Shown piece after piece: positions 22,177 through 32,126 of a DNA stretch of 64,000 bases. The position numbers were made by a program, and so were the translations under genes. How positions within the stretch are numbered: position 1 is the first letter of the stretch; each line of letters begins with the position of its first letter. The notes below the pieces were generated by a model. It searched no databases and was not told the DNA's origin. It worked only from the letters and a program-made list of their open reading frames with translations. The DNA is taken from positions 806,001-870,000 of the forward strand of contig NZ_CP009831.1 of the NCBI RefSeq assembly GCF_000959525.1, given 5' to 3'. Source of the stretch: Burkholderia multivorans ATCC BAA-247. GTDB taxonomy: Bacteria; Pseudomonadota; Gammaproteobacteria; Burkholderiales; Burkholderiaceae.

Positions 22177-22323
22177 GTGACGGCATCGAAATGGGTTGCG
22201 CGGCTCGCTGCCGCGCTGGCGCTCGCGGGGCTCGGCTTCGGCCTTGCGGGCTGCAACACCGTCCGAGGCTTCGGCGAGGACGTCAATGCCGCCGGCAGCG
22301 CACTGAAGCGCGCCGCGGAGTGA
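22177..22323 (+). CDS. Entericidin-type small lipoprotein
   Basis: This 48-residue frame starts with GTG 22177, only 3 bases after the leuC stop. It encodes a hydrophobic signal ([17 protein letters not shown]) and the lipobox LAGC followed by [17 protein letters not shown], the entericidin EcnA/EcnB signature. Maturation would leave a lipoprotein of about 23 residues. Its role in the leu operon is unknown; the placement between leuC and leuD recurs, from memory, in related genomes. Confidence 0.88.
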   Translation: MTASKWVARLAAALALAGLGFGLAGCNTVRGFGEDVNAAGSALKRAAE

Positions 22324-22387
22324 CACCGCCGAGAATTTGTCGATGTGCGCCGGCCGCGGGCCGGCCCTTCAACCGGATAGACGGATC

Positions 22388-23038
22388 ATGGAAAAATTCA
22401 CTGTGCATACCGGCGTCGTGGCGCCGCTCGATCGCGAGAACGTCGACACCGACGCGATCATTCCGAAGCAGTTCCTGAAGTCGATCAAGCGCACGGGCTT
22501 CGGCCCGAACGCGTTCGACGAGTGGCGCTATCTCGATCACGGCGAGCCCGGGCAGGACAACTCGAAGCGTCCGCTGAACCCGGACTTCGTGCTGAACCAG
22601 CCGCGCTACCAGGGCGCGTCGATTCTCGTCACGCGCAAGAACTTCGGCTGCGGCAGCTCGCGCGAGCACGCGCCGTGGGCGCTGCAGCAGTACGGCTTCC
22701 GCGCGATCATCGCGCCGAGCTTCGCGGACATCTTCTTCAACAACTGCTTCAAGAACGGGCTGCTGCCGATCGTGCTGACCGAGCAGCAGGTCGATCATCT
22801 GATCAACGAGACGGTCGCGTTCAACGGCTATCAGCTGACGATCGATCTCGAGGCGCAGGTCGTGCGCGCGCCGGACGGCCGCGAGTATCCGTTCGAGATC
22901 ACCGCGTTCCGCAAGTACTGCCTGCTGAACGGCTTCGACGACATCGGCCTCACGCTGCGTCACGCGGACAAGATCCGCCAGTTCGAAGCGGAGCGGCTCG
23001 CGAAGCAGCCGTGGCTCAACAACAAGCTGGTCGGCTGA
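22388..23038 (+). CDS. leuD: 3-isopropylmalate dehydratase small subunit
   Basis: This 216-residue swivel-domain subunit partners LeuC. It starts [29 protein letters not shown] and contains [20 protein letters not shown], the substrate-recognition loop of the family. It lies 64 bases after the entericidin stop. Length agrees with the beta/gamma-proteobacterial LeuD (about 200-216). Confidence 0.96.
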   Translation: MEKFTVHTGVVAPLDRENVDTDAIIPKQFLKSIKRTGFGPNAFDEWRYLDHGEPGQDNSKRPLNPDFVLNQPRYQGASILVTRKNFGCGSSREHAPWALQQYGFRAIIAPSFADIFFNNCFKNGLLPIVLTEQQVDHLINETVAFNGYQLTIDLEAQVVRAPDGREYPFEITAFRKYCLLNGFDDIGLTLRHADKIRQFEAERLAKQPWLNNKLVG

Positions 23039-23114
23039 AGTCGTCCTTCGGGCGGGCGCGCGCGCCGCGCGTTCGCCCGCCAGCCATCATCCCTTATTCA
23101 GTCAGGAACAACGC

Positions 23115-24182
23115 ATGAAGATTGCAGTGCTGCCGGGCGACGGCATCGGTCCGGAAATCGTCACCGAAGCGGTGAAGGTGCTGAACGCACTCGACGAGAA
23201 GTTCGAACTCGAACAGGCGCCGGTCGGCGGCGCGGGCTACGAGGCGAGTGGTCATCCGCTGCCGGACGCGACGCTGAAGCTCGCGAAGGAAGCCGACGCG
23301 ATCCTGTTCGGCGCGGTCGGCGACTGGAAGTACGACTCGCTCGAACGCGCGCTGCGTCCCGAGCAGGCGATTCTCGGGCTGCGCAAGCACCTCGAGCTGT
23401 TCGCGAACTTCCGTCCGGCGATCTGCTATCCGCAGCTCGTCGACGCGTCGCCGCTGAAGCCCGAACTCGTCGCTGGCCTCGACATCCTGATCGTGCGCGA
23501 ACTGAACGGCGATATCTATTTCGGCCAGCCGCGCGGCGTGCGGGCAGCGCCGGACGGCCCGTTCGCCGGTGAGCGCGAAGGCTTCGACACGATGCGCTAT
23601 TCGGAGCCGGAAGTGCGCCGCATCGCGCACGTCGCGTTCCAGGCCGCGCAAAAGCGCGCGAAGAAGCTGCTGTCGGTCGACAAGTCGAACGTGCTCGAGA
23701 CGTCGCAGTTCTGGCGCGACATCATGATCGACGTGTCGAAGGAATACGCGGACGTCGAGCTGTCGCACATGTACGTCGACAACGCGGCGATGCAGCTCGC
23801 AAAGGCGCCGAAGCAGTTCGACGTGATCGTCACCGGCAACATGTTCGGCGACATCCTGTCGGATGAAGCGTCGATGCTGACGGGTTCGATCGGCATGCTG
23901 CCGTCGGCGTCGCTCGACAAGAACAACAAGGGTCTGTACGAGCCGTCGCACGGTTCGGCGCCGGACATCGCAGGCAAGGGCATCGCGAATCCGCTCGCGA
24001 CGATCCTGTCGGCCGCAATGCTGCTGCGCTATTCGCTGAATCGCGCCGAGCAGGCCGACCGCATCGAGCGCGCGGTCAAAACGGTGCTCGAACAGGGCTA
24101 CCGCACCGGCGACATCGCGACGCCGGGCTGCAAGCAGGTCGGCACGGCGGCGATGGGCGACGCAGTGGTCGCGGCGCTCTGA
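23115..24182 (+). CDS. leuB: 3-isopropylmalate dehydrogenase
   Basis: This 355-residue NAD-dependent oxidative decarboxylase carries out the third committed step of leucine synthesis. It opens with [15 protein letters not shown], and has the metal/substrate block [28 protein letters not shown] and the C-terminal [19 protein letters not shown]. It follows leuD after 76 bases and is followed by a hairpin at 24211-24245. Confidence 0.97.
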   Translation: MKIAVLPGDGIGPEIVTEAVKVLNALDEKFELEQAPVGGAGYEASGHPLPDATLKLAKEADAILFGAVGDWKYDSLERALRPEQAILGLRKHLELFANFRPAICYPQLVDASPLKPELVAGLDILIVRELNGDIYFGQPRGVRAAPDGPFAGEREGFDTMRYSEPEVRRIAHVAFQAAQKRAKKLLSVDKSNVLETSQFWRDIMIDVSKEYADVELSHMYVDNAAMQLAKAPKQFDVIVTGNMFGDILSDEASMLTGSIGMLPSASLDKNNKGLYEPSHGSAPDIAGKGIANPLATILSAAMLLRYSLNRAEQADRIERAVKTVLEQGYRTGDIATPGCKQVGTAAMGDAVVAAL

Positions 24183-24210
24183 GCGGCCGGCAAGTCACGA
24201 TGTAGAAAGG

Positions 24211-24245
24211 GCGCGAACGGGCCGAAAAAATCGGTTCGTTCGCGC
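24211..24245 (+). terminator. Hairpin after leuB
   Basis: GCGCGAACG (24211-24219) pairs with CGTTCGCGC (24237-24245), and the interior CCGA/TCGG pair extends the stem around AAAAA. There is no T run after it, so termination may be weak or Rho-assisted. It separates leuB from the asd promoter. Confidence 0.5.
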
Positions 24246-24256
24246 ACGGTTGGCCG

Positions 24257-24285
24257 TTGTGCGGGCAACCGGCTTTGTGTAGACT
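24257..24285 (+). promoter_or_regulatory. Predicted sigma-70 promoter of the asd leader
   Basis: TTGTGC (24257-24262) and TAGACT (24280-24285) are separated by exactly 17 bases. A start 7 bases after the -10 box falls on the A of the leader-peptide ATG at 24292. Confidence 0.5.
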
Positions 24286-24291
24286 CGAACG

Positions 24292-24411
24292 ATGGCGCTG
24301 ATTTCCCTGATCTCCCCGGTCCTGAAACTCCACGGCAACACTGCCCGTGCGGGTGCGCGCGCCATCGTCATCACGAAAACCATTACCACGAAAACGATCA
24401 TTAAACGCTGA
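24292..24411 (+). CDS. Thr/Ile/Lys-rich leader peptide upstream of asd (predicted attenuation leader)
   Basis: A 39-codon frame begins at ATG 24292, directly after an in-frame stop at 24280, and ends at TGA 24409-24411. Its last 15 residues are [15 protein letters not shown]: five Thr, five Ile and three Lys. These are end products of the pathway that Asd feeds. Lysine is AAA each time although AAG dominates here. The arrangement is like E. coli thrL. No ribosome site precedes the ATG, but the predicted transcript would start at or next to it, which allows leaderless translation. The stop lies 82 bases before asd. Confidence 0.65.
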   Translation: MALISLISPVLKLHGNTARAGARAIVITKTITTKTIIKR

Positions 24412-24423
24412 TCGTCCGTCGTG

Positions 24424-24472
24424 CCCGCCTGTTTCCCCGCGCGGTCACGCCGGGGGCGGAAATGGCGGGGAA
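24424..24472 (+). promoter_or_regulatory. Alternative hairpins between the leader peptide and asd
   Basis: TTCCCCGC (24433-24440) can pair with GCGGGGAA (24465-24472), or its core CCCCG with CGGGG (24451-24455). CCCGCC (24424-24429) can also pair with GGCGGG (24464-24469). The choices are mutually exclusive, as expected of an attenuator. No T run follows, and the asd ribosome site (AAAGG, 24482-24486) lies just beyond, so control may act on translation or Rho access. Confidence 0.45.
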
Positions 24473-24493
24473 GCTCCATTCAAAGGGTTAGTC

Positions 24494-25615
24494 ATGAACG
24501 TAGGTCTCGTAGGTTGGCGCGGCATGGTCGGCAGCGTCCTGATGCAGCGCATGCAGGAAGAGGGCGATTTCGACCTGATCGAACCGGTGTTTTTCAGCAC
24601 CAGCAACTCGGGCGGCAAGGCACCGTCGTTCGCGAAAAACGAGACCACGCTGAAGGACGCGACCAACGTCGACGAACTGAAGAAGTGCGACGTCATCATC
24701 ACGTGCCAGGGCGGCGACTACACGAACGACGTGTTCCCGAAGCTGCGCGCGGCGGGCTGGAACGGCTACTGGATCGATGCGGCTTCGTCGCTGCGGATGA
24801 AGGACGACGCGGTCATCATCCTCGATCCGGTGAACCTCGACGTGATCAAGGACGCGCTCGTCAAGGGCACGAAGAACTTCATCGGCGGCAACTGCACGGT
24901 CAGCCTGATGCTGATGGCGCTCGGCGGCCTGTTCCGCGAGAACCTCGTCGACTGGATGACGGCCATGACGTATCAGGCCGCGTCGGGCGCGGGCGCGCAG
25001 AACATGCGTGAACTGCTGTCGCAGATGGGCGCGCTGCACGGCGCGGTGCAGCAGCAGCTCGCCGATCCGGCATCGGCGATCCTCGACATCGATCGCCGCG
25101 TGCTGGCCACGATGAACAGCGACGCGATGCCGACGAGCCATTTCGGCGTGCCGCTCGCGGGTTCGCTGATTCCGTGGATCGACAAGGATCTCGGCAACGG
25201 CATGTCCAAGGAAGAATGGAAGGGCGGCGCGGAAACGAACAAGATCCTCGGCAAGCCGGCGATGGGCGAGCCGGGCTCGATCCCGGTCGACGGGCTGTGC
25301 GTGCGGATCGGCGCAATGCGCTGCCACTCGCAGGCGCTGACGATCAAGCTGAAGAAGGACGTGCCGCTCGACGAGATCGACGGCATTCTCGCGTCGGCGA
25401 ACGACTGGGTGAAGGTCGTGCCGAACGAGCGCGAAGCGTCGATGCACGATCTGTCGCCGGCGAAGGTCACCGGCACGCTGACCGTGCCGGTCGGCCGTCT
25501 GCGCAAGCTCGCGATGGGCGGCGAATACCTGTCGGCGTTTACGGTCGGCGATCAACTGCTGTGGGGCGCGGCCGAACCGCTGCGCCGTATGCTGCGCATC
25601 CTGCTCGACAAGTAA
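24494..25615 (+). CDS. asd: Aspartate-semialdehyde dehydrogenase
   Basis: This 373-residue NADPH enzyme converts aspartyl phosphate to aspartate semialdehyde, the branch point to Lys, Thr, Ile, Met and diaminopimelate. It starts [20 protein letters not shown] (nucleotide-binding fold); the catalytic nucleophile is C134 in [16 protein letters not shown], and [16 protein letters not shown] holds the catalytic histidine. I chose ATG 24494, the family start, after AAAGG; the open frame before it overlaps the leader region. It lies between leuB and fimV, as in Pseudomonas. Confidence 0.97.
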   Translation: MNVGLVGWRGMVGSVLMQRMQEEGDFDLIEPVFFSTSNSGGKAPSFAKNETTLKDATNVDELKKCDVIITCQGGDYTNDVFPKLRAAGWNGYWIDAASSLRMKDDAVIILDPVNLDVIKDALVKGTKNFIGGNCTVSLMLMALGGLFRENLVDWMTAMTYQAASGAGAQNMRELLSQMGALHGAVQQQLADPASAILDIDRRVLATMNSDAMPTSHFGVPLAGSLIPWIDKDLGNGMSKEEWKGGAETNKILGKPAMGEPGSIPVDGLCVRIGAMRCHSQALTIKLKKDVPLDEIDGILASANDWVKVVPNEREASMHDLSPAKVTGTLTVPVGRLRKLAMGGEYLSAFTVGDQLLWGAAEPLRRMLRILLDK

Positions 25616-25650
25616 GACGTGATCGCGCGCCGGCCGGCGCGCGATGCGAC

Positions 25651-25689
25651 GCGCCTGCGTGCCTTCAACGGGCCGCAGGCGCGTTTTTT
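25651..25689 (+). terminator. Intrinsic terminator of asd
   Basis: GCGCCTGC (25651-25658) pairs with GCAGGCGC (25675-25682), followed by G and six T. It lies 36 bases after the asd stop. Confidence 0.85.
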
Positions 25690-25716
25690 ATCGGCGGGCG
25701 CAGTGCCCGAAAATGC

Positions 25717-25751
25717 GAAAGCCCCGAACCGCTCTCCCGGCCGGGGCTTTC
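25717..25751. terminator. Second, symmetric terminator hairpin
   Basis: GAAAGCCCCG (25717-25726) pairs perfectly with CGGGGCTTTC (25742-25751). It could act in both directions and backs up the asd terminator. Confidence 0.7.
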
Positions 25752-26091
25752 TTGCATCGATTCCTTTGGCACGAGGAAGTGACGCGGTGCGCAGTATAAG
25801 GCACGCAGTCGACGAGCATGTTGATAATGTTGTCGGGATTTACATCAATTGATGCTCGATTTTTGATAATGGCGCGTGGCGTGCAGCCGCGTATCGGGCG
25901 CCTGTTCCCGGTCGTGCGCGCCGACGAATTCGGCCCGAACGCGATCGTGTGAAGTAAACTATGCGGTTACGACGCGCAGACCGGCCGAAAGCGTCGCGTT
26001 CAGCGCGACGCTTTTGCATTTCTGCGGCGACTTTACTGACGCTTCCAAACGCGAATCCCAGCCGCGCACGCGCGCGGCGATAGAGCCAACG
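25752..26091 (+). promoter_or_regulatory. fimV upstream region with AT-rich stretch and two inverted repeats
   Basis: CGAGCAT (25813-25819) faces ATGCTCG (25852-25858) in an AT-rich stretch with -10-like GATAAT (25865-25870). A perfect 10-bp hairpin, AAGCGTCGCG/CGCGACGCTT (25989-25998 and 26004-26013), then TTT, lies about 75 bases before fimV and would be in its 5' leader if transcription starts upstream. No gene is seen here. Confidence 0.45.
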
Positions 26092-28419
26092 ATGTCCCGA
26101 ATTTCCTTGTTTCCGCGTCGATCCCGTCTGTCGCGCGCCGTCTGCGGCGCGCTGGCGGTGCTGGCGCTCGGCGCGGCCGCCTCGACATGGGCGGCCGGCA
26201 CCGGCGATGCGCCTGCGTCTGCCGTCGCATCCGGCAATCCGGCGCCGCTGACCGTGACGGTCCAGCCGGGCCAGTCCCTCAACGACATCGCGATCGCGGC
26301 GACGCAGTCGCGCGATCCCGCCGTGCTTGCGCGCGCGGGCCGAGCGCTGTTCGACGCGAACCCGCAGGCGTTCATGAAACGCGATCCGAGCCGGCTGAAA
26401 GTCGGTGCGACGCTGACGGTGCCCGCGCTCGACGCGTCGGGGGCCGCGATCGCGGCGGGCGCGTCCGCGCCGGCGACGGCATCGGCGGCATCGAGCGCCG
26501 CTGCCGCGTCGGGCGCTGCGTCGGCCGCGCAGCACGCTGCGTCGGCTGCGCACGGTGCATCGGCGGCCTCGGCGGCCGCGCCGATTCAGCATCCGGCTGC
26601 ATCGGGCACCGCGCATGGCGCGAGCGCCCCGGCCGGTGCGTCGTTCGTCGCGCCGTCGTCGGACGCGGCGGCCGCGCGTGGTGCGTCCGCGGCCGATACG
26701 GCGTCCGCGGCCGCGGCGGCGGCCGGTGCGAGCGGTCCGCACATGTGGAGCGGCACGATTCAGCCGGCGCCGTCGTCGGCGAGCGACGCGACCGCGCAAT
26801 CGTCCCAAACCGTGCAGCCGACATCCGGCGTGCGCGCGCCGGCCGGTGCGGCGCCTGCGGCCGCCGCGTCGCAGCCGCGGCCGTCTAGCCTGCAGCAGCT
26901 GCTTGCACTGAAAAATCGCGTGCTGATGGAGCTGCAGAAGCACGGCATCGGCAAGCCGGCCGCAACGACGGCGCCGGTTGTTCCTGCGCCGACCGCGCCC
27001 GTCACGCCGCGTGCGCCGGACGACGCCGGTGCGTCGTCGGCTGCTGCGGCATCGAGCGCGGACGCGGCGTCCGGCACGGCCGCGAGCGCGGCGTCGGCGG
27101 CGGCGCCGTCCGTGCAGGCGAGCGCGCCGGTTGTCGCGACGCCGCCGGCAAATCGCGGCGAACCGATCGACTGGCGGCCGGCTGCACTGGCCGGCGCGGC
27201 CGTCGTCGTGCTCGTGGGCGGGCTCGTGTGGCGCAAGCGCCGCAAGCATCGTCACGCCGAGGCGGTAGCGGCCGGTGCCGCGGACGACGCTTCGCCGTCG
27301 GCCGAGCAGGCACTGCCGATCGAACCGGAGACGCCGGTGTCGCGCGACGTGGTGTCGGACGTGAATTTCGCGGCCATTGCTTCGGCAGCGGCGGAGGCGG
27401 TTGCGCCGACGAACGAGGTCGCGTCGACGCCGGAAGCGGCGAAGCCTGAAGAGTCGAACCGGGAAGCCGCAAAACCGGAACCGACGAACCTGCAAGCGGC
27501 GAATCCGGAAGCGTCGAACCGGGAAGCAGCGAACCGGGAACCGACGAACTCGGAAGCGACGAATCCGGAAGCGGCGAGACCGGGAGCGGCGAATCCGGAA
27601 GCGGCGAAACCGGAAGCGGCGAGACCGGAAGCGGCGAATCCGGAAGCGGCGAATCCGGAAGCGGCGAAACCGCTAGCCTCGAACCGGGAACCGACGAGCC
27701 CGGAAGCGACGAACCCGCTCGACGACCGGCCGCAACCGTCTTCGTCCGTCGAACCGGTCCACCCGACGGACGGCGCACCGCTACCGCACGACGCGAAACC
27801 GGCCTTCGACGCCGAACCGTCCGCACCGCTCGCGTCCTCCGTCCCGGTCGCAGATGCCGCCGCGCCGTCGACTACCGATCCGCAACACGCTGCGCTGATG
27901 CAGAACGCGATCACGGCGCTCGGCAGTCTCGACATGCCGCTGCCGCCGCGCGCGGCGGGCGAGACGTCGCCATCAAGCGACGATGCGGAAGCCACCCATA
28001 TCGCAACTAACGGTCAAACCGCGCCGCACCCGCCAGTTGGCGCGAACAATACGTCCACCGAACATCCGGCCGACCACGAAGACGAGCTCGAATGGGACGA
28101 CGACGCGCCGCATGCCGACACGTCCGCGCGCCCGGCCGCGCCGTCGCCGCTGTCGCCGCTCGGCGGCGCGCAGTTCGGCGCGCTGAATCTCGATTTCGAC
28201 CTCGACCTGCCGTCGGCGCCGGGCGCGGAGCTGCCTGCGCTGACGCCCGAGGAGCTCGCGCGCATCGCACGCAACAAGCTCGATCTGGCGGCCGAATATG
28301 TGGAACTGGGCGACCTGTCCGGCGCACGCGCGCTGCTGCAGGAAGTGGTCGACGCGAACGATGCGGCGACGCGCGACGATGCGCGCGCGATGCTCGCGAA
28401 ACTGTCGGAAGACGCGTGA
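26092..28419 (+). CDS. fimV: FimV-like pole/type IV pilus assembly protein
   Basis: This 775-residue protein has the FimV architecture. A signal segment (residues 1-37) is followed by a LysM-related peptidoglycan-binding part ([19 protein letters not shown] to [12 protein letters not shown], about 55-120). A long Ala/Ser/Pro periplasmic region comes next, with a coiled segment ([21 protein letters not shown]) near residue 270. One membrane helix lies at about 363-379 ([20 protein letters not shown]). An extended cytoplasmic region follows, with pentapeptide repeats at 447-541. The C-terminal FimV domain ([20 protein letters not shown]) ends the protein. FimV organises the cell pole and type II/IV secretion. 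Its stop overlaps the truA start (TGATG). Confidence 0.88.
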   Translation: MSRISLFPRRSRLSRAVCGALAVLALGAAASTWAAGTGDAPASAVASGNPAPLTVTVQPGQSLNDIAIAATQSRDPAVLARAGRALFDANPQAFMKRDPSRLKVGATLTVPALDASGAAIAAGASAPATASAASSAAAASGAASAAQHAASAAHGASAASAAAPIQHPAASGTAHGASAPAGASFVAPSSDAAAARGASAADTASAAAAAAGASGPHMWSGTIQPAPSSASDATAQSSQTVQPTSGVRAPAGAAPAAAASQPRPSSLQQLLALKNRVLMELQKHGIGKPAATTAPVVPAPTAPVTPRAPDDAGASSAAAASSADAASGTAASAASAAAPSVQASAPVVATPPANRGEPIDWRPAALAGAAVVVLVGGLVWRKRRKHRHAEAVAAGAADDASPSAEQALPIEPETPVSRDVVSDVNFAAIASAAAEAVAPTNEVASTPEAAKPEESNREAAKPEPTNLQAANPEASNREAANREPTNSEATNPEAARPGAANPEAAKPEAARPEAANPEAANPEAAKPLASNREPTSPEATNPLDDRPQPSSSVEPVHPTDGAPLPHDAKPAFDAEPSAPLASSVPVADAAAPSTTDPQHAALMQNAITALGSLDMPLPPRAAGETSPSSDDAEATHIATNGQTAPHPPVGANNTSTEHPADHEDELEWDDDAPHADTSARPAAPSPLSPLGGAQFGALNLDFDLDLPSAPGAELPALTPEELARIARNKLDLAAEYVELGDLSGARALLQEVVDANDAATRDDARAMLAKLSEDA
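27430..27714 (+). repeat. Nineteen 15-base units encoding pentapeptides in fimV
   Basis: The 15-base unit, typically GCGGCGAATCCGGAA, encodes [20 protein letters not shown] and variants such as REPTN and PEATN. Nineteen units run in one frame (codons 447-541). Central copies are nearly identical and outer copies have diverged, as expected of expansion by slippage or recombination. Confidence 0.9.
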
Positions 28420-29231
28420 TGCGGATCGCGCTGGGCATACAGTACGACGGCGCCGCGTTCTGCGGCTGGCAGGCGCAGCCGCACGGCAACACGGTACAGG
28501 ACGCGCTCGAGCGCGCGCTTGCGGAGTTCGCGCGCGTGCCGCTGCATACGACGGTCGCGGGGCGCACCGACACGGGCGTGCACGGGCTCGGACAGGTCGT
28601 GCATTTCGACACCGAGCTCGACCGCGCGGACTTCTCGTGGGTCCGCGGCACGAACGCGTTTTTGCCGCCGACGGTCGCCGTGCAATGGGCGAAGCCGATG
28701 CCGGACGCGTTCCACGCGCGCTTCTCCGCGTTCGAGCGCACCTATTACTATGCGTTGTACGTGCATCCGGTGCGTTCGCCGATGCTCGACGGCCGCGCGG
28801 GCTGGGTCCACACGCCGCTCGACGAGGACGCGATGCGCGCCGCCGCCGCGCATCTGCTCGGCGAGCACGACTTTTCGGCGTTCCGTTCGTCGGAATGCCA
28901 GTCGAAGACGCCGGTGAAGCATTTGTACGAGATCGACATCCGCCGCGTCGGACACTTCCTGCATTTCCGGTTCCGCGCGAATGCGTTCCTGCATCATATG
29001 GTGCGCAACCTGATGGGCTGCCTCGTCGCGGTCGGACGCGGCCGCTATCCGGCCGACTGGGTCGCCGACGTGCTGGCCGGCCGCGACCGCAACCGCGCAG
29101 CGCCCACCTTCATGGCCGACGGGCTGTATCTCGCGCACGTCGGCTACCCGGCGGAATTCGCCGTCCCGCCCGCGCAGCTCGGCAGCGTGCCGTGGAGCAG
29201 CGTCTGGGCCGACCTGGACCCGCAACCATGA
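28419..29231 (+). CDS. truA: tRNA pseudouridine synthase A
   Basis: This 270-residue enzyme makes pseudouridine at tRNA positions 38-40. The catalytic aspartate is D51 in [17 protein letters not shown]; other motifs are [14 protein letters not shown] and [14 protein letters not shown]. The ATG overlaps the fimV stop and the 3' end overlaps trpF, so fimV-truA-trpF are translationally coupled. Confidence 0.96.
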   Translation: MRIALGIQYDGAAFCGWQAQPHGNTVQDALERALAEFARVPLHTTVAGRTDTGVHGLGQVVHFDTELDRADFSWVRGTNAFLPPTVAVQWAKPMPDAFHARFSAFERTYYYALYVHPVRSPMLDGRAGWVHTPLDEDAMRAAAAHLLGEHDFSAFRSSECQSKTPVKHLYEIDIRRVGHFLHFRFRANAFLHHMVRNLMGCLVAVGRGRYPADWVADVLAGRDRNRAAPTFMADGLYLAHVGYPAEFAVPPAQLGSVPWSSVWADLDPQP

Positions 29232-29926
29232 ACGATCCCGTTTCTTCCCGCTCGCCTGTCGAATCCGCCGTGCCGCCGCGCACGCGCATCAAGCTGTGCG
29301 GGCTGTCGCGCCCGGACGACGTGCTGCATGCGGCCGCGCTCGGCGCCGATGCGATCGGCCTCGTGTTCTACGCGAAAAGTCCGCGCGCCGTGACGATCGC
29401 GCAGGCGGCCGAGCTCGCGCGGCTCGCGCCGCCGTTCGTGTCGGTGGTCGGGCTGTTCGTGAACGCGACGGCGGCCGAGATCGAAGCGGTCGTACGCGAC
29501 GTGCCGCTCACGCTGCTGCAGTTCCACGGGGACGAAACGCCGGAGCAGTGCGACGCGCTCGGCCGGGCGGCGCGCCTGCCGTGGGTGCGCGCAGTGCGCG
29601 TCGGGCCCTCGACGCAGTCGGCCGATTTGGTAGAATCGTCACTTCATTACTCGAAAGCGCGCGGCCTCCTGTTCGACACACTGGTGCCGGACTACGGCGG
29701 CAGCGGCAAGGTCTTCGATTGGTCACTTATTCCCGCAGAGCTCGCGCGTCGGGCCGTTTTGAGTGGTGGCTTGAACGCGCAAAACGTCGGTGACGCGATC
29801 CGCCAGCTGCGTCCATTCGCTGTCGATGTCTCGAGCGGCATCGAAGTGGAGGACGCAAAGGGCGTGAAGGATCACGCCCGAATGGCGGCGTTCGTGCGCG
29901 CGGTGCGCGACGCGGACGCCCGGTGA
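29228..29926 (+). CDS. trpF: Phosphoribosylanthranilate isomerase
   Basis: This 232-residue (betaalpha)8 barrel catalyses the Amadori rearrangement in tryptophan synthesis. The catalytic cysteine is in [13 protein letters not shown], and the phosphate-binding end is [14 protein letters not shown] with [17 protein letters not shown]. The first 20 residues are an extra Pro/Ser-rich tail. The ATG overlaps the truA stop; trpB follows after 57 bases. Confidence 0.96.
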   Translation: MNDPVSSRSPVESAVPPRTRIKLCGLSRPDDVLHAAALGADAIGLVFYAKSPRAVTIAQAAELARLAPPFVSVVGLFVNATAAEIEAVVRDVPLTLLQFHGDETPEQCDALGRAARLPWVRAVRVGPSTQSADLVESSLHYSKARGLLFDTLVPDYGGSGKVFDWSLIPAELARRAVLSGGLNAQNVGDAIRQLRPFAVDVSSGIEVEDAKGVKDHARMAAFVRAVRDADAR

Positions 29927-29983
29927 TGCCAGCCGGTGCGACTCCCACAGCGGGGCGCACCGACCGATCGAGAGTGACACATC

Positions 29984-31177
29984 ATGTACAACCTTCCTGA
30001 CGATCGCGGCCACTTCGGCCCGTATGGCGGCGTGTTCGTCGCCGAGACGCTGATTCACGCGCTGGACGAACTGCGCGGCGCGTACGCGAAATACCAAAAC
30101 GACCCCGATTTCGTCGCCGAGTTTCAGCGCGAACTGAAGCACTTCGTCGGCCGTCCGTCGCCGATCTATCACGCGCAGCGCTGGAGCGACACGCTCGGCG
30201 GTGCGCAGATCTATCTGAAGCGCGAGGATCTGAACCACACCGGCGCGCACAAGATCAACAACGTGATCGGCCAGGCGCTGCTCGCCAAGCGCATGGGCAA
30301 GAAACGCGTGATCGCCGAGACGGGCGCCGGCCAGCACGGCGTCGCCACGGCGACGATCTGCGCGCGCTTCGGGATGGAGTGCGTCGTCTACATGGGCGCC
30401 GAGGACGTGCGCCGCCAGGCCGCGAACGTGTACCGGATGAAGCTGCTCGGCGCGACCGTCGTGCCGGTCGAATCGGGTTCGCGCACGCTGAAGGACGCGC
30501 TGAACGAGGCGATGCGCGACTGGGTCACGAACATCGAGAACACGTTCTACATCATCGGCACGGTCGCGGGCCCGCATCCGTATCCGATGATGGTGCGCGA
30601 CTTCCAGCGCGTGATCGGCGACGAATGCAAGGTGCAGATGCCGGAACTCGCCGGCCGCCAGCCGGACGCGGTGATCGCCTGCGTCGGCGGCGGCTCGAAC
30701 GCGATGGGCATTTTCTATCCGTACATCGACGATGCGTCGGTGCAGCTGATCGGCGTCGAAGCCGCGGGCGACGGCCTCGACACCGGCCATCACGCGGCCT
30801 CGCTGATCGCCGGCAGCCCCGGCGTGCTGCACGGCAACCGCACCTATCTGCTGCAGGACGACAACGGCCAGATCATCGAGACGCATTCGGTGTCGGCGGG
30901 CCTCGACTACCCCGGCGTCGGTCCCGAACACGCATGGCTGAAGGACAGCGGCCGCGCGCAGTACGTCGGGATCACCGACGAAGAGGCGCTGAAAGCGTTC
31001 CACGACTGCTGCCGGATCGAGGGCATCATCCCCGCGCTCGAGTCGAGCCACGCGATCGCGTATGGCGTGAAGCTCGCGCCGACGTTGCCGAAGGACAAGA
31101 TCCTGCTCGTCAATCTGTCGGGCCGCGGCGACAAGGACATGCATACGGTCGCCGAGCGATCGGGCATCACGCTCTGA
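29984..31177 (+). CDS. trpB: Tryptophan synthase beta subunit
   Basis: This 397-residue PLP enzyme joins indole and serine. The PLP lysine is K90 in [24 protein letters not shown] binds the cofactor phosphate and [10 protein letters not shown] lies at the active site. Length is standard for TrpB1. The subunit partner trpA is separated from it by a DNA methyltransferase gene that starts 7 bases after trpB. Confidence 0.98.
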   Translation: MYNLPDDRGHFGPYGGVFVAETLIHALDELRGAYAKYQNDPDFVAEFQRELKHFVGRPSPIYHAQRWSDTLGGAQIYLKREDLNHTGAHKINNVIGQALLAKRMGKKRVIAETGAGQHGVATATICARFGMECVVYMGAEDVRRQAANVYRMKLLGATVVPVESGSRTLKDALNEAMRDWVTNIENTFYIIGTVAGPHPYPMMVRDFQRVIGDECKVQMPELAGRQPDAVIACVGGGSNAMGIFYPYIDDASVQLIGVEAAGDGLDTGHHAASLIAGSPGVLHGNRTYLLQDDNGQIIETHSVSAGLDYPGVGPEHAWLKDSGRAQYVGITDEEALKAFHDCCRIEGIIPALESSHAIAYGVKLAPTLPKDKILLVNLSGRGDKDMHTVAERSGITL

Positions 31178-31184
31178 CGGTCCG

Positions 31185-32036
31185 ATGCGCGAACTGATCG
31201 AAGAGCCGGGCGGCGGTGCCGCGGCCGACGAACCGGCGGCGCAGGCCGCCGCCGTCGCGCCGCGCGCGCTGCCGCCCGGGATCGAACTGCACAACCGCGA
31301 TTTCCTGACCGAGGCCGCACGGCTGCCCGACGCGTCGATCGACCTGATCGTCGCGGATCCGCCGTACGGGCTCGGCAAGGACTACGGCAACGACTCGGAC
31401 AAGCGCTCGGGCGACGCGTTTCTCGGATGGACGCGCGAATGGCTCGAACTCGCGATTCCGAAGCTCAAGCCGAGCGGCTCGATGTACGTGTTCTGCACCT
31501 GGCAGTACGCGCCGGAGATCTTCAGTTTCCTGAAGACGAAGCTCACGATGATCAACGAGATCATCTGGGACCGCCGCGTGCCGAGCATGGGCGGCACAAC
31601 GCGCCGGTTCACGTCGGTGCACGACAACATCGGCTTTTTCGCGGTCTCGAAAGCGTATTACTTCGATCTCGATCCGGTTCGCATCCCTTACGACGCCGAT
31701 ACGAAGAAGGCCCGCTCGCGCAAGCTGTTCGAAGGCAGCAAGTGGCTGGAGATGGGCTACAACCCGAAGGACGTCTGGTCGGTCTCGCGCCTGCACCGGC
31801 AGCACGCGGAGCGCGTCGATCATCCGACCCAGAAGCCGCTCGAAATCATCGAGCGGATGGTGCTCGCGAGCTGCCCGCCGGGCGGCCGCGTGCTCGATCC
31901 GTTCATGGGCAGCGGCACGACCGCGGTGGCCTGCGCACGGCAGGGGCGCGACTTCGTCGGCTACGAGATCAACGAAAGTTACTGCGCGATCGCGCGCGAG
32001 CGCGTGCATGCGCTCGCGGCGCAGGCGTGCGCATGA
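31185..32036 (+). CDS. Orphan beta-class DNA methyltransferase (N6-adenine or N4-cytosine)
   Basis: This 283-residue protein has DPPY at residues 58-61 (LIVADPPYGLG) before FMGSGTT near residue 240 (DPFMGSGTTAVACA), the beta-class order of catalytic and AdoMet motifs. HPTQKPLEIIERM precedes the AdoMet motif, as in CcrM-like and restriction-linked enzymes. No restriction endonuclease or specificity gene is nearby, so it is solitary. It is embedded between trpB and trpA and would be transcribed with them. From memory, homologues at this locus in Burkholderia cenocepacia (BCAM0992) and Ralstonia solanacearum (RSc1982) methylate GTWWAC; the same specificity here is inference. Confidence 0.93.
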   Translation: MRELIEEPGGGAAADEPAAQAAAVAPRALPPGIELHNRDFLTEAARLPDASIDLIVADPPYGLGKDYGNDSDKRSGDAFLGWTREWLELAIPKLKPSGSMYVFCTWQYAPEIFSFLKTKLTMINEIIWDRRVPSMGGTTRRFTSVHDNIGFFAVSKAYYFDLDPVRIPYDADTKKARSRKLFEGSKWLEMGYNPKDVWSVSRLHRQHAERVDHPTQKPLEIIERMVLASCPPGGRVLDPFMGSGTTAVACARQGRDFVGYEINESYCAIARERVHALAAQACA

Positions 32037-32126
32037 CGCACGCCGCCGCATCGCCGGTCGCACACTTTGCACGGATCCGGCCGGGGCGCTGACGCGCCGC
32101 GTCCGGATCGACACAGGAAAATTGCC

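Noticed and set aside
27002-27826. 274-residue Ser/Pro-rich minus-strand protein opposite fimV
   Set aside because: Its repeats are simply the complement of the fimV repeat units. There is no independent support.
31185-32036. Restriction-modification system
   Set aside because: Only the methyltransferase is present. The flanking genes are trpB and trpA, so no endonuclease or specificity subunit is available.
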